DNA of 14,305 nucleotides from CAZIGK01 sp964538615 (GCA_964538615.1 CAZIGK010000041.1:1-14305); one strand, 5' to 3'. Shown: positions 1 to 7,101, counted from the stretch's first letter. Notes: a model not told the origin generated them from the letters alone. Translations and numbers: made by a program.

Positions 1-17
1 GGCTTTTCTAGCACCCC

Positions 18-56
18 GGCACTTGCGGAACCTCCGTCAGTGCCGTTTGTGTTTTT
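18..56 (+). terminator. Possible rho-independent terminator of an upstream unit
   Basis: GGCACT (18-23) pairs with AGTGCC (39-44), and inside this GCGGA (25-29) pairs with TCCGT (33-37) around a three-base loop, with one T/C mismatch between the two stems. A T-rich but interrupted tract (45-56) follows. This looks like the end of a transcription unit outside the window. The T-tract is weak, so it could instead be a 5' hairpin of the small gene starting at 85. Confidence 0.4.
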
Positions 57-84
57 AGTCCTTTTTTTACAACAGGATACCGCC

Positions 85-378
85 ATGAACAATTACTCCA
101 TCACCGCCGATATGCTCAATAAGTTCCACACCGCTGACCCACTGGTGCAGGTGTTGATTGCACTGTTTATGTGCGCATGTTTCGCGCTCACCATCTGGTG
201 CATCAAAGACATCCTGGTGGCCTTCGCCACCCGCCGCCGTTGGTTGCCGGGGGAACTGGTCTATAGCATCCGCTACCATCGCAAGCATGAATGGTTGCTG
301 TTCCGCCACGGCAACACGCAGGATGATGACGAAGTCGCCGCCGTGGTCACCACCGCCATGGCAGATCATGGGCAGTAG
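85..378 (+). CDS. Small single-helix membrane protein of unknown function
   Basis: Codes for 97 residues. The ATG at 85 is chosen because AGGA (74-77) sits seven bases upstream; the longer frame from 40 has no such site and would add a low-complexity leader inside a hairpin region. Residues about 20-45 (VQVLIALFMCACFALTIW and onward) form one clear transmembrane helix. It is followed by a basic stretch (ATRRRW) and a soluble tail rich in charged residues with a DDDE cluster near position 80. The positive-inside pattern suggests the C-terminal tail is cytoplasmic. I do not recognise a family. The frame is supported by the ribosome-binding site and a protein-like composition only, so the function is unknown. 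Confidence 0.6.
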   Translation: MNNYSITADMLNKFHTADPLVQVLIALFMCACFALTIWCIKDILVAFATRRRWLPGELVYSIRYHRKHEWLLFRHGNTQDDDEVAAVVTTAMADHGQ

Positions 379-389
379 ATTTTCCTCAC

Positions 390-420
390 CCCGTCATGCC
401 TGCGCAGGCAGGCATCCATG
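390..420. repeat. REP-like palindromic element, copy 1
   Basis: ATGCCTGC (396-403) and GCAGGCAT (408-415) form a perfect 8-bp stem with a four-base loop. The flanks CGTC on the left and CCA on the right match those of two further copies near 12707-12732 and 12869-12894. It lies just behind the stop of the small membrane protein gene. Dispersed palindromes with this kind of GTCAT...ATCCA frame are common in proteobacterial intergenic regions. Confidence 0.75.
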
Positions 421-436
421 CAATATTTATAACTGC

Positions 437-634
437 CTAGGCAATAATATCCGGGTAAAGAATATCTTCCAGTTTCGCAATCTCATCTTTTAAAGAAAGT
501 TTGCGGCGTTTCATACGCTGCACTTCCAACTGGTTGAAGGTTTGTACGCCGGAATATTGTTGAATATCATGATCCAGCTTGCGGTGTTCGTTACGCAGAC
601 GATCCAACTGGCGTTCTAATGCGGCGTAGTCCAT
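437..634 (-). CDS. YdcH-type (DUF465) small helical protein
   Basis: Codes for 65 residues, the normal size for the YdcH/DUF465 family, small helical-hairpin proteins of unknown role common in Alphaproteobacteria. The family pattern is visible: an N-terminal charged helix (LERQLDRLRNEHRKLD), a turn, then a second helix with MKRRKLSLKDEIAKLE (about 41-56), matching the usual L-K-R-x-K-L-x-L-K-D-x-I signature. A GGGAG ribosome-binding site lies just upstream of the ATG at 634. It sits 96 bases downstream of ubiX on the same strand and may be transcribed with it. A likely paralogue lies on the other side of ubiX at 1535-1726. The family is likely; the function is unknown. Confidence 0.8.
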   Translation of the reverse strand: MDYAALERQLDRLRNEHRKLDHDIQQYSGVQTFNQLEVQRMKRRKLSLKDEIAKLEDILYPDIIA

Positions 635-730
635 ACGACTCCCTAAATATGGATAGATATTGTTTTATACCATAACCCTTGGCTACGGGGCTGGAATTAT
701 AGCACCGCGCTTCGCCCTTTCCTAGCAAAA

Positions 731-1318
731 TCACGCATCACGCCCATGTCTCAGCCCTTGCCAGGCTTCCGCTGTTCCGGTGTCTATATCAAACAGCGCC
801 AGCGCACGCCCAAGCGTAAAATCCACCATCTCTTCCAAGCTGGCAGGTTTGGCATAAAAAGCAGGTACCGGTGGCATAATAATGCCTCCAGCCGCAGTCA
901 CATCCTGCATGTTACGCAAATGAATATGGGTCAGCGGGGTTTCCCGCACCATCAATACCAATCGTCGCCTTTCTTTCAGCACCACATCTGCCGCTCGCCC
1001 CAGCAACGAGGTCGTGACACCGCTTGCTACTTCAGCCAGTGTTTTCACGGAACATGGCGCCACCAGCATGCCACGGGTCGCAAAAGAACCACTCGCAATA
1101 CGCGCCCCAATATCAGCAGCGGGATAAGCAACCTCTGCCAGTGCCTCCACCTGCTCTGGACGATAACCTGTTTCAGAATGAATCGTAAGGCGCGCCGCCT
1201 TACTCATCACCAGATGCCCCGGAACGGCACATTGGCGCAAAAGCTGTAACGCCCGAATACCATAAATAGCGCCGGATGCACCACTGATACCAATAATTAG
1301 GGGAAGCGCTTTTTGCAT
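731..1318 (-). CDS. ubiX: UbiX-family flavin prenyltransferase
   Basis: UbiX attaches a dimethylallyl group to FMN, making prenylated FMN, the cofactor of UbiD decarboxylases in ubiquinone synthesis and related reactions. The 195-residue protein opens with the flavoprotein Rossmann segment IIGISGASGAIYG (8-20), has SGSFATRGMLVAPCS (76-90) for flavin-phosphate binding, the RETPLTHIHLRNM block (125-137) that holds the conserved Glu, and MPPVPAFY (148-155) ending in the conserved Tyr. Length fits the family. The ATG at 1318 is chosen because it starts six residues before the first beta strand, as in relatives; the frame stays open to 1429, but the extra 37 residues do not look like family sequence. 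No clear ribosome-binding site is visible. No ubiD is present in the window. Confidence 0.92.
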   Translation of the reverse strand: MQKALPLIIGISGASGAIYGIRALQLLRQCAVPGHLVMSKAARLTIHSETGYRPEQVEALAEVAYPAADIGARIASGSFATRGMLVAPCSVKTLAEVASGVTTSLLGRAADVVLKERRRLVLMVRETPLTHIHLRNMQDVTAAGGIIMPPVPAFYAKPASLEEMVDFTLGRALALFDIDTGTAEAWQGLRHGRDA

Positions 1319-1534
1319 CGTTTGCACTGCACCATGTTTGTTAAAAACCCGTGAAGCAGAAAAAAAATAATTGGGTTGAGTCAGGGCTGCAACAGGCGTA
1401 TTCTTGTCAATCTGAGTGATGCAGAACAACAGGAAAACAGGGCAAACATCTCACGCAATTGCGCTATTATGTTTCGCTGTTCTTCTGTTATCTGCATGCC
1501 TATGACATAAACAAGCAATATGGAGGCAAAGCCT

Positions 1535-1726
1535 ATGTCAGTAGCAGCACACCTGAAGCAGTTGGAAGAGAAAAAACATTCACTGGAAGCCCAGATTCAC
1601 GAAGAGTCTGCCCGCCCATCTCCCAACTACACGGTGATACGCGATTTAAAGAAGAAAAAGCTGCTTGTAAAGGAAAAAATCTACAAAACTTCACGAACGC
1701 GAGAGGAGATGTGGGCCACCGCCTGA
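1535..1726 (+). CDS. Second YdcH-type (DUF465) small helical protein
   Basis: Codes for 63 residues. The ATG at 1535 is preferred over the one at 1520 because GGAGG (1522-1526) sits eight bases before it and covers the earlier ATG. Helix one (LKQLEEKKHSLEAQIHEE, about 7-24) and helix two (VIRDLKKKKLLVKEKIYK, about 34-51) match the YdcH/DUF465 layout with the basic L-K-K-x-K-L motif. It is divergent from ubiX and closed by a strong terminator at 1770-1806, so it looks monocistronic. It resembles the 437-634 protein in family but not closely in sequence, so any duplication would be old. Function unknown. Confidence 0.8.
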   Translation: MSVAAHLKQLEEKKHSLEAQIHEESARPSPNYTVIRDLKKKKLLVKEKIYKTSRTREEMWATA

Positions 1727-1769
1727 TCCATCCCCTCCCGAAAACAGTTTGTACCTAGATTGTGCAAAG

Positions 1770-1806
1770 AAGCAGGCTCCCCTATGATGAAGGAGCCTGC
1801 TTTTTT
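1770..1806 (+). terminator. Strong rho-independent terminator
   Basis: GCAGGCTCC (1772-1780) pairs perfectly with GGAGCCTGC (1792-1800) around an 11-base loop, extended by two A-T pairs, and is followed by six T (1801-1806). It closes the YdcH-type gene and insulates it from hprK. Confidence 0.92.
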
Positions 1807-1874
1807 ATACCCCCTTCTCTTCTCCCATACCCCAGCCCTCTGCCAACCTCTACCGCAGCCTACGCAGCAGCCTC

Positions 1875-2252
1875 ATGCCACTTCACGCTTCCTCCTTGCA
1901 TCATCCCCATCTTCCCGGGCTGCTCATTTTGGGCGCATCGGGTCGTGGCAAATCCAGCCTTGTCTGGCACTGCATACAGCATTTTGGCGCTCACCTTATC
2001 AGCGATGACCAAACCTGCCTGCTCCCCCAGCCGCACCCTGCCCCACCCTTGCTGGCACCACCAGCAACCATTGCAGGCAAGCTGGCATGGGGTGGCCAGC
2101 TTTTTTCCCTCCCCTATCATTCTCACCAACCACTGACCCATGTCCTTTGTCTGGATCCCTCTCCCCCCCCACACTGGATATGGCAGGAACACCGCTTTCC
2201 CTGCCTCAGCCTGCCAGATGTTTTGGTTCGCATATCGCAGGTATCCCATTAA
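1875..2252 (+). CDS. hprK: Short alphaproteobacterial-type HPr kinase/phosphorylase (HprK), atypical
   Basis: HprK phosphorylates the regulatory serine of HPr. Alphaproteobacterial forms keep only the catalytic domain. In this 125-residue protein, His4 lies where the conserved catalytic-domain His of the HprK family is expected, GASGRGKS (20-27) is the Walker A loop, and SDD (43-45) matches the metal-binding/catalytic Asp pair. LLAPPATIAGKL (59-70) and THVLCLD (88-94) follow the family pattern. Two oddities: the E-x-R-G segment expected near residue 71 reads AWGG, and the C-terminus is about 20 residues shorter than I expect for the family. An 8-C run (2163-2170) lies in the 3' part, but the frame after it still looks HprK-like. 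No start codon lies upstream in frame and no clear ribosome-binding site is seen. It heads the rapZ-EIIA-HPr cluster. Whether it is an active kinase is uncertain. Confidence 0.82.
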   Translation: MPLHASSLHHPHLPGLLILGASGRGKSSLVWHCIQHFGAHLISDDQTCLLPQPHPAPPLLAPPATIAGKLAWGGQLFSLPYHSHQPLTHVLCLDPSPPPHWIWQEHRFPCLSLPDVLVRISQVSH

Positions 2253-2306
2253 CCAATCCCCTACCATTGCCGCGTATGGTATAGTCTCTGTTACTCCCAA
2301 TTCTGT

Positions 2307-3173
2307 ATGGTTATGACCGCACTTCTCATGATAACCGGCATGTCCGGCGCCGGACGCAGCACCGCCCTCAAGACCATGGAAGATTTTGGCTATCTGGCCA
2401 TTGATAATCTGCCCATGCGCTTCATTCCCGCCATGCTGACCCAGCAGTTACAACAAAACAGCACCCCAATGACAGATAAACTGGCCATTGGCCTGAGTGC
2501 CCATACCCTCCAGACGGATCAGGATAATCTATTCCCGCTGCTGGAGCATATCCGCCAGTGTACCCCACAAAGCCAGTTACTTTTTCTCACGGCGGATGAT
2601 GACATCCTCCTCACCCGCTACAGCGAAACCAGGCGCAAACATCCCCTCGCACTGGATCGCCCGGTGCTGGACGGCATCGCCGCAGAGCGTAAATGGCTAC
2701 AACAACTTCGCCTGCATAGCGATGATGTGCTGGATACCAGCCACCTGTCAGTGGCAGAGTTTCGCCAGCACATGAAACAACGCTACGGTCAGGAAGCACC
2801 AGCTATGAGCCTGTCGCTCATGTCTTTTTCCTACGCTGTAGGGCTGCCACGCAATGCGGATCTGGTATTCGATGTACGTTTTTTACGCAACCCGCATTAT
2901 GATAATATCTTACGACCCCAAACCGGGCTGGATGATGCGGTTGGACATTACATTGAACAAGATACAGGCTATCAACCGTTCATGCGTCATATCACCCACC
3001 TGCTGCAGGACCTGCTGCCAGCCTATCAGCAGGCAGGCAAAAGCTACCTCACCATCGCCGTGGGGTGCACGGGTGGCAAGCATCGTTCTGTCTATGTGAC
3101 CCGTAAACTGGCAGAATGGTGCGAGCAACAACAGCATCCTGTCTGGGTACAACATCGGGATATTCCCTTATGA
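2307..3173 (+). CDS. rapZ: RapZ-family nucleotide-binding protein
   Basis: RapZ (formerly YvcJ/YhbJ) binds nucleotides; in E. coli it is an adaptor for small RNA decay controlling GlmS, while in Alphaproteobacteria its role is less clear. The 288 residues match the family length. Walker A is GMSGAGRS (11-18), with Arg in place of the usual Lys. Next come MEDFGYLAIDNLP (24-36), LLFLTADDDILLTRYSETRR (91-110), the DVRFLRNPHYDNILRP segment, and the C-terminal GCTGGKHRS (253-261), the hallmark of the C-terminal RNA-binding-type domain. An alternative start is the ATG two codons later (2313); neither has a good ribosome-binding site. The gap from hprK is 54 bases and contains a possible -10 TATAGT (2280-2285) without a matching -35. 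The 3' end overlaps the EIIA gene by four bases. Confidence 0.93.
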   Translation: MVMTALLMITGMSGAGRSTALKTMEDFGYLAIDNLPMRFIPAMLTQQLQQNSTPMTDKLAIGLSAHTLQTDQDNLFPLLEHIRQCTPQSQLLFLTADDDILLTRYSETRRKHPLALDRPVLDGIAAERKWLQQLRLHSDDVLDTSHLSVAEFRQHMKQRYGQEAPAMSLSLMSFSYAVGLPRNADLVFDVRFLRNPHYDNILRPQTGLDDAVGHYIEQDTGYQPFMRHITHLLQDLLPAYQQAGKSYLTIAVGCTGGKHRSVYVTRKLAEWCEQQQHPVWVQHRDIPL

Positions 3174-3568
3174 TTGGTCTGATTTTGCTGGCACACACTC
3201 CGTTATCGTCCGCCCACCTTGCGGCGGCGGAGCATATTATGGGCAAGCAGCCGCATTTGCATGCCATTGATTTTCTCACCACCGACAGCGTGGAAAGCTG
3301 TCGCCCACGGCTGGAAGAGGCCATGCAGCAATGTGCGGAATGCAACGCCATTATTTTGCTGACAGATATGCTGGGCGGCTCCCCTGCCCGCCTTTGCCTG
3401 CAATATCATCAGCCCGGTCAGGTAGAAGTCATCTCCGGCCTCAACCTGCCACTACTCATGAAGCTCCTCTCCATCCGTGATCGCTCCTCGCTGGCAGACG
3501 CCCTGTTGCACGCGCAGGAGGCAGGCCGCAAATACATTAATATTGCCAGTCAGCTCTTCAGCCGCTAA
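3170..3568 (+). CDS. PTS EIIA component, mannose (EIIA-Man) family
   Basis: A 132-residue soluble phosphocarrier that would accept phosphate from HPr. Residues 1-10 (MIGLILLAHT) carry the family's phosphorylatable His at position 9. LLTDMLGGSPAR (63-74) matches the L-x-D-x-x-G-G-(S/T)-P block and GLNLPLLMKLL (90-100) the conserved G-x-N-x-P motif. The start at 3170 is fixed by family alignment and by the ATGA overlap with the rapZ stop, which implies translational coupling; the open frame runs back to 3116 only inside rapZ. No EIIB, EIIC or EIID gene lies nearby, so it probably acts as a regulatory phosphocarrier, as known for this gene order in Alphaproteobacteria. Confidence 0.92.
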   Translation: MIGLILLAHTPLSSAHLAAAEHIMGKQPHLHAIDFLTTDSVESCRPRLEEAMQQCAECNAIILLTDMLGGSPARLCLQYHQPGQVEVISGLNLPLLMKLLSIRDRSSLADALLHAQEAGRKYINIASQLFSR

Positions 3569-3616
3569 CGCTCTTCCCCCCCCTTATTCCATGAACACGC
3601 CTGAAAGTATTACCTC

Positions 3617-3910
3617 ATGCCTCATCTCAGCCGTACCGTGACCATCATCAATGAACGCGGCCTGCATGCCAGAGCCGCTGCCAAACTGGTAGAAGTTGCG
3701 CGCCCCTACCAAAGCCGCATCACTATTCATCGGGAAGATGGCTTGTATGAAGAGGGCGACGGCGTTCCTGCCACCTCCATTCTTGGGTTGCTCATGCTGG
3801 TTGCAGAACCCGGTACCCCACTGATTATTAAAGCAGAAGGGGAAGATGCCGCCGCAGCGTTGGATGCCATTGAACAGCTTATTCTCAACCGTTTTACAGA
3901 AGATGCATAA
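3617..3910 (+). CDS. ptsH: HPr phosphocarrier protein with an insertion before the regulatory Ser
   Basis: HPr relays phosphate from enzyme I to EIIA proteins. This 97-residue form has GLHARAAAKL (15-24) with the active-site His17, and TSILGLLML (52-60) in which Ser53 matches the HprK target Ser46 of Gram-positive HPr. The C-terminal helix (AAAALDAIEQLILNRF) is typical. Compared with the common alphaproteobacterial pattern of V-S-K-D-G-x-x-V-x-G-T-S, there are about six extra residues, acidic and Gly-rich (EEGDGVPA, 44-51), just before the TSI. It lies 48 bases behind the EIIA gene, with an 8-C run (3576-3583) in the gap, and is probably the last gene of the cluster. No strong ribosome-binding site is visible at the ATG at 3617. 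Confidence 0.93.
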   Translation: MPHLSRTVTIINERGLHARAAAKLVEVARPYQSRITIHREDGLYEEGDGVPATSILGLLMLVAEPGTPLIIKAEGEDAAAALDAIEQLILNRFTEDA

Positions 3911-3926
3911 AAATAGCATTGGCCGC

Positions 3927-3959
3927 TTGACACCCGGCACTAAATGCGTATGGTGTCAA
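3927..3959 (+). promoter_or_regulatory. Promoter for tRNA-Lys overlapping a perfect inverted repeat
   Basis: A consensus -35 TTGACA (3927-3932) and TATGGT (3949-3954, 4 of 6 matches) are spaced by 16 bases, about 57 bases before tRNA-Lys. The same bases form a perfect 8-bp inverted repeat, TTGACACC (3927-3934) and GGTGTCAA (3952-3959). The repeat may be an operator, a weak hairpin ending the HPr message, or chance; no T-tract follows it. Confidence 0.55.
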
Positions 3960-4010
3960 TCCTCCTGACGGACTTATTCAAAGGAAATCCCTCCGTTCAG
4001 GCTTACATGG

Positions 4011-4086
4011 GTGCCCTTAGCTCAGTCGGTAGAGCAACTGACTTTTAATCAGTAGGTCGCGCGTTCGAGTCGCGCAGGGCACACCA
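4011..4086 (+). tRNA. tRNA-Lys, anticodon UUU (TTT)
   Basis: Complete cloverleaf. Acceptor GTGCCCT (4011-4017) pairs with AGGGCAC (4076-4082). The D arm is closed by GCTC/GAGC. Anticodon stem ACTGA/TCAGT encloses loop CTTTTAA with TTT at 4044-4046. T arm GCGCG/CGCGC encloses TTCGAGT. Discriminator A4083 is followed by an encoded CCA (4084-4086). Confidence 0.97.
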
Positions 4087-4089
4087 CTT

Positions 4090-4120
4090 CAGGGTGATGT
4101 TTTCGTTCCACCTGCTTTTT
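4090..4120 (+). terminator. Weak terminator-like hairpin behind tRNA-Lys
   Basis: CAGGGTG (4090-4096) pairs with CACCTG (4109-4114) with one bulged G, and five T follow at 4116-4120. It lies four bases behind the tRNA CCA, where a tRNA terminator is expected. The stem is short, hence the modest confidence. Confidence 0.45.
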
Positions 4121-4158
4121 CCCAATCCCAGACATCGTCCTCTCGCAGGATTGACCAT

Positions 4159-4335
4159 TCAGTCAATTCCGTATGCATCCATACATAGAGCGACCGCCAT
4201 TTCACTGATCTGCCACTCCACAATAGGCTCCATCACCATTGCGTCTAACATGTGGCGAACATGCTGGTTGCACGCATCGGAAGTTCCCATGTGCGCAAAA
4301 CATGCACAAAAGCCGGAAGTGCAAAAAACACGCAT
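4159..4335 (-). CDS. Possible small protein of 58 residues, unknown
   Basis: This frame starts 28 bases past the stop of the DUF2339 gene on the same strand. The ATG at 4335 is preceded, six bases away, by a strong purine ribosome-binding site GAGGGGG (complement of 4342-4348). The product is rich in Cys and Met, with CTSGFCACF near the N-terminus and a helix-like C-terminal half (MEPIVEWQISEMAVALCMD). There is no recognised family, and no signal peptide is obvious. The region between tRNA-Lys and the DUF2339 gene holds nothing else I can support. It may be non-coding; only the ribosome-binding site and position favour it. Confidence 0.3.
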   Translation of the reverse strand: MRVFCTSGFCACFAHMGTSDACNQHVRHMLDAMVMEPIVEWQISEMAVALCMDAYGID

Positions 4336-4363
4336 TTGCAGCCCCCTCAATGTTCAAAGGTGA

Positions 4364-7066
4364 CTAAATCTGGTCGTTTTCACGCACTGTAAACACAAAC
4401 CGTCCATAAAACCAGCTCAGCCCCAAAAGGCTCAGTCCAAGCCCCAGAAAAGACGCCACCCGCCACAATCCATCCAGTTCGGATGCATCAATCAAAAACG
4501 CTTTCCCTATGGTCAACAGCATCATCGCCAGTGACGCCACCCGCAATGCCTGATGTTTATACAAGGTTCCCGCAAATAAGAGCATCAGCCCGGCCAACAG
4601 CCACACGACCGAATAGCTGTAAATCTCCATCGGCGTAAACCCAAGAGAATCATGCACCATGTCCCCGTGAAACACCTGACGCACAGAAAGGTTCAGCCAG
4701 CCAAATCCCATGACAAATAACCAGACTGCCATCCATTTTTGTCCTCTACCTTCCGGCATCAACCACCCCTGATGCCACATTCCCCACACGGCCAGTGCCG
4801 GTACTGCGTAACAGAGGGTCAGTGCATTCACCAAAATCCACTCACCCACAGAACGTGCATCAAAATACGGGTTCATCATCATTCCCTCAAACCACACACA
4901 GCGCAGCATAACCCCAACAACCACCCATATTGCGGCATCTCGCCAGCCACTGCGCGGCAGGTAACGTTGCATGGCAAATCCCAGCGCCGCCAATCCCAGC
5001 CATACCGCGTGAATGGCTCCATGCTCCAACAAAGACATGCCTTCTTTCGCCACAGCCAGTGCATTCATATGAAAAACCTGCCGCACCAACCCGTAGCTTC
5101 CCATTGCCAAGGCCACACCGGAAGCGAACTGCAAGCCATACACGCGACGATCATCCCGCTGACAACGCAGATTCTCCGCCACCGCCATCACCAGCAAGGC
5201 AGGCAATACCAGCCGTTCAATCGGCTGTTCTATCCAGCGTATCGTACCAAACCACCCGCCATAAAAGCGACCACCGTCCAATGTTTCCATGCCATACCAC
5301 AGCATCAGCAGCATATCCGGCACACTCACCAACGCTGCCACCCCACAGACAGCCACCACCAGCCAACGCAAAGCCGCAACCTCCGGCAGTCGCAACACCA
5401 GCCACGCCATCGCCGCAGCCTGCAAGCACAGCGCCAACACCCAATAATCTTGCGCCAGCCCCATCATCAACGCCATAGCCAGCAATGCCGTGGCAGTCGC
5501 GGCATAGGTCGCCTCCACGCCGCGCATGACAGGTTTCTCCAGTCCATCGTGCATGCGCTGTTTCAGCCCATAGGTGACCGCCACGGCTAACAGCGCCACC
5601 GCCGCCACCCATTGCCATTCCTCCAGAATGTCCGTTTGACGCACATAGCCGATGAACAGGCTACCGATCACCGCAACCGCGCCCAGCAATGCCCACGACA
5701 CCGGTCTGGCCGCACCACGCACGGCACCATGCGCCACCAAACCGTACAGCCCGCAAAGCCCCAGCATCTCCGCCAGATACAATCCGGCATCCGGTTGTTG
5801 CCATTGCCACAGCAGACACAGGTTGACCAGCAACGTCACCCATGGCAGCCAGCCGTACAGTGCTTCTTTCAGGTAGGCCAGCGTCAGTCCGGCCACAGAT
5901 AACAGTGCAAACATGCCCCAATCCAACATGCCAAAACCCTGGCGCGATACAATCCACCCCATGGCGGCTGCGGCAAAACCCAAGGTGGCGTAGCGCAAAT
6001 AACGCACCCACTGTTGCCACGCCAAAGCCTGTGACACCCCCTCCAGTGCCCAGACAAAACTGGCGGATACCGCCAGTAAAAAAAGCCCAAGCCATAGGGC
6101 ATCCCGCCCTCCTACATGACCAGAGAACAGCCACACCACCACCCATAGCCACGCAAACCCTACCATGGGGAACAACAGCCACCACCAGCCCTGCCGTCGT
6201 GCCAGCCAGCTTAAACCGGCATAGACCGCATACAGGTAACCAAACAACAACGGAGCCTGAGGGTTGCCGCTACGCACCAACAATGGCGTCAAAAAACCAC
6301 TCACCAGCGCCATCAGCGCAATGGGCATGCCATGCAGTATCGCCAGCACAATGGCCAATGCCGTCACCATCGCCATCCCGGCAAAAGAAACCAGCGGCGG
6401 CACCAGATGATACAGCATACTCGCCGCAAATAAACTGACATAAAGAGCCGCCAGACCTGCACCGGTCACGGCCTGCGCCATACGCACGGCATCTGTTATA
6501 TCAACACGCTTGCGCAACCATTGCCCGGCCGCAAGCAACAAGCCTCCGGCAGCAAGTCCCAGCATCACCCGCACCTCTGGCCCCAGCAAGCCCTGCTCAA
6601 TGGAATATTTCACCAAAAAGAACACCGCCAGTGCCAGCGTAATACCCCCACCCCAAACGGGCAGCCTGGCTCCCAGCAACTGCTCAATGGATAAGCCACG
6701 CAACCCGCGAGACGGAGCATGATCCGCCATCACCTGCTCTTTGGGTGCCTTTACTGCCACCTGAGCCGCCACCTGAAGGTCAGCCATCGTCGGCGCGGTA
6801 GTCTCCACTCCCGCTTCCTGCACTGCCTCCGCAGGTATCCCCCCGGCGGAAACCTCTGTCGCCCCCATCACTGGTTTCACCTCATCCAAGGCCACCCTTC
6901 GTGGTGGCACAGGCTCCCCTGCTGCCAGAGATACCCGCTGCACCTGCTCTTTTAACGCCCGTACTTCCCGCTCCAAATGCGCAATACGCGCACGGTTGAC
7001 CCACGGCAGTATCATCCCTGCCAGCAAAGCAGCACTTAGCAACACGCCAACTATCAGCCAGTCCAC
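4364..7066 (-). CDS. DUF2339 polytopic membrane protein
   Basis: A 900-residue inner-membrane protein of the DUF2339 family, whose function is not established. Residues 3-22 are an N-terminal membrane helix, 24-47 a short charged coiled-coil-like stretch (NRARIAHLEREVRALKEQ), and 48-130 an Ala/Pro/Val-rich linker. Then the family opening LPVWGGGITLALAVFFLVKYS (about 134-154) leads into a long series of hydrophobic segments, probably more than 20 membrane passes, to the C-terminus (LSLLGLSWFYGRF). Start is GTG at 7066, with a GGGGG ribosome-binding site (complement of 7075-7079) eight bases upstream. High GC in the third position opens long shadow frames on the other strand; these are not genes. 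It is divergent from tetR. Size and N-terminal layout are normal for the family; the substrate or role is unknown. Confidence 0.9.
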   Translation of the reverse strand: MDWLIVGVLLSAALLAGMILPWVNRARIAHLEREVRALKEQVQRVSLAAGEPVPPRRVALDEVKPVMGATEVSAGGIPAEAVQEAGVETTAPTMADLQVAAQVAVKAPKEQVMADHAPSRGLRGLSIEQLLGARLPVWGGGITLALAVFFLVKYSIEQGLLGPEVRVMLGLAAGGLLLAAGQWLRKRVDITDAVRMAQAVTGAGLAALYVSLFAASMLYHLVPPLVSFAGMAMVTALAIVLAILHGMPIALMALVSGFLTPLLVRSGNPQAPLLFGYLYAVYAGLSWLARRQGWWWLLFPMVGFAWLWVVVWLFSGHVGGRDALWLGLFLLAVSASFVWALEGVSQALAWQQWVRYLRYATLGFAAAAMGWIVSRQGFGMLDWGMFALLSVAGLTLAYLKEALYGWLPWVTLLVNLCLLWQWQQPDAGLYLAEMLGLCGLYGLVAHGAVRGAARPVSWALLGAVAVIGSLFIGYVRQTDILEEWQWVAAVALLAVAVTYGLKQRMHDGLEKPVMRGVEATYAATATALLAMALMMGLAQDYWVLALCLQAAAMAWLVLRLPEVAALRWLVVAVCGVAALVSVPDMLLMLWYGMETLDGGRFYGGWFGTIRWIEQPIERLVLPALLVMAVAENLRCQRDDRRVYGLQFASGVALAMGSYGLVRQVFHMNALAVAKEGMSLLEHGAIHAVWLGLAALGFAMQRYLPRSGWRDAAIWVVVGVMLRCVWFEGMMMNPYFDARSVGEWILVNALTLCYAVPALAVWGMWHQGWLMPEGRGQKWMAVWLFVMGFGWLNLSVRQVFHGDMVHDSLGFTPMEIYSYSVVWLLAGLMLLFAGTLYKHQALRVASLAMMLLTIGKAFLIDASELDGLWRVASFLGLGLSLLGLSWFYGRFVFTVRENDQI

Positions 7067-7101
7067 TCGTCATACCCCCAGATACAGATAAGGCGCACAA
7101 C

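Noticed and set aside
158..493. Plus-strand frame of 111 residues containing RHACAGRHP
   Set aside because: It overlaps the small membrane protein gene in another frame and its second half is a translation of the REP-like palindrome, a common artefact.
2163..2170. 8-C run in hprK as a phase-variation tract or frameshift
   Set aside because: The protein after the run still follows the HprK pattern, so the frame is intact; the run is too short to argue for switching.
2262..2281. TACCAT-N8-ATGGTA inverted repeat before rapZ as a third TetR operator
   Set aside because: Spacing and arm sequence differ from the ATACC-N4-GGTAT sites; only a partial resemblance.
4011..4363. tRNA-Lys as an integration site of a mobile island
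   Set aside because: No repeat of the tRNA 3' end is seen elsewhere in the window and no integrase gene is present.
4739..6438. Long plus-strand frames of 283 and 198 residues inside the DUF2339 gene
   Set aside because: They are rich in Pro, His, Gln and Thr, as expected for the reverse strand of a Leu/Ala/Val-rich membrane protein gene, and the minus-strand family match is clear.
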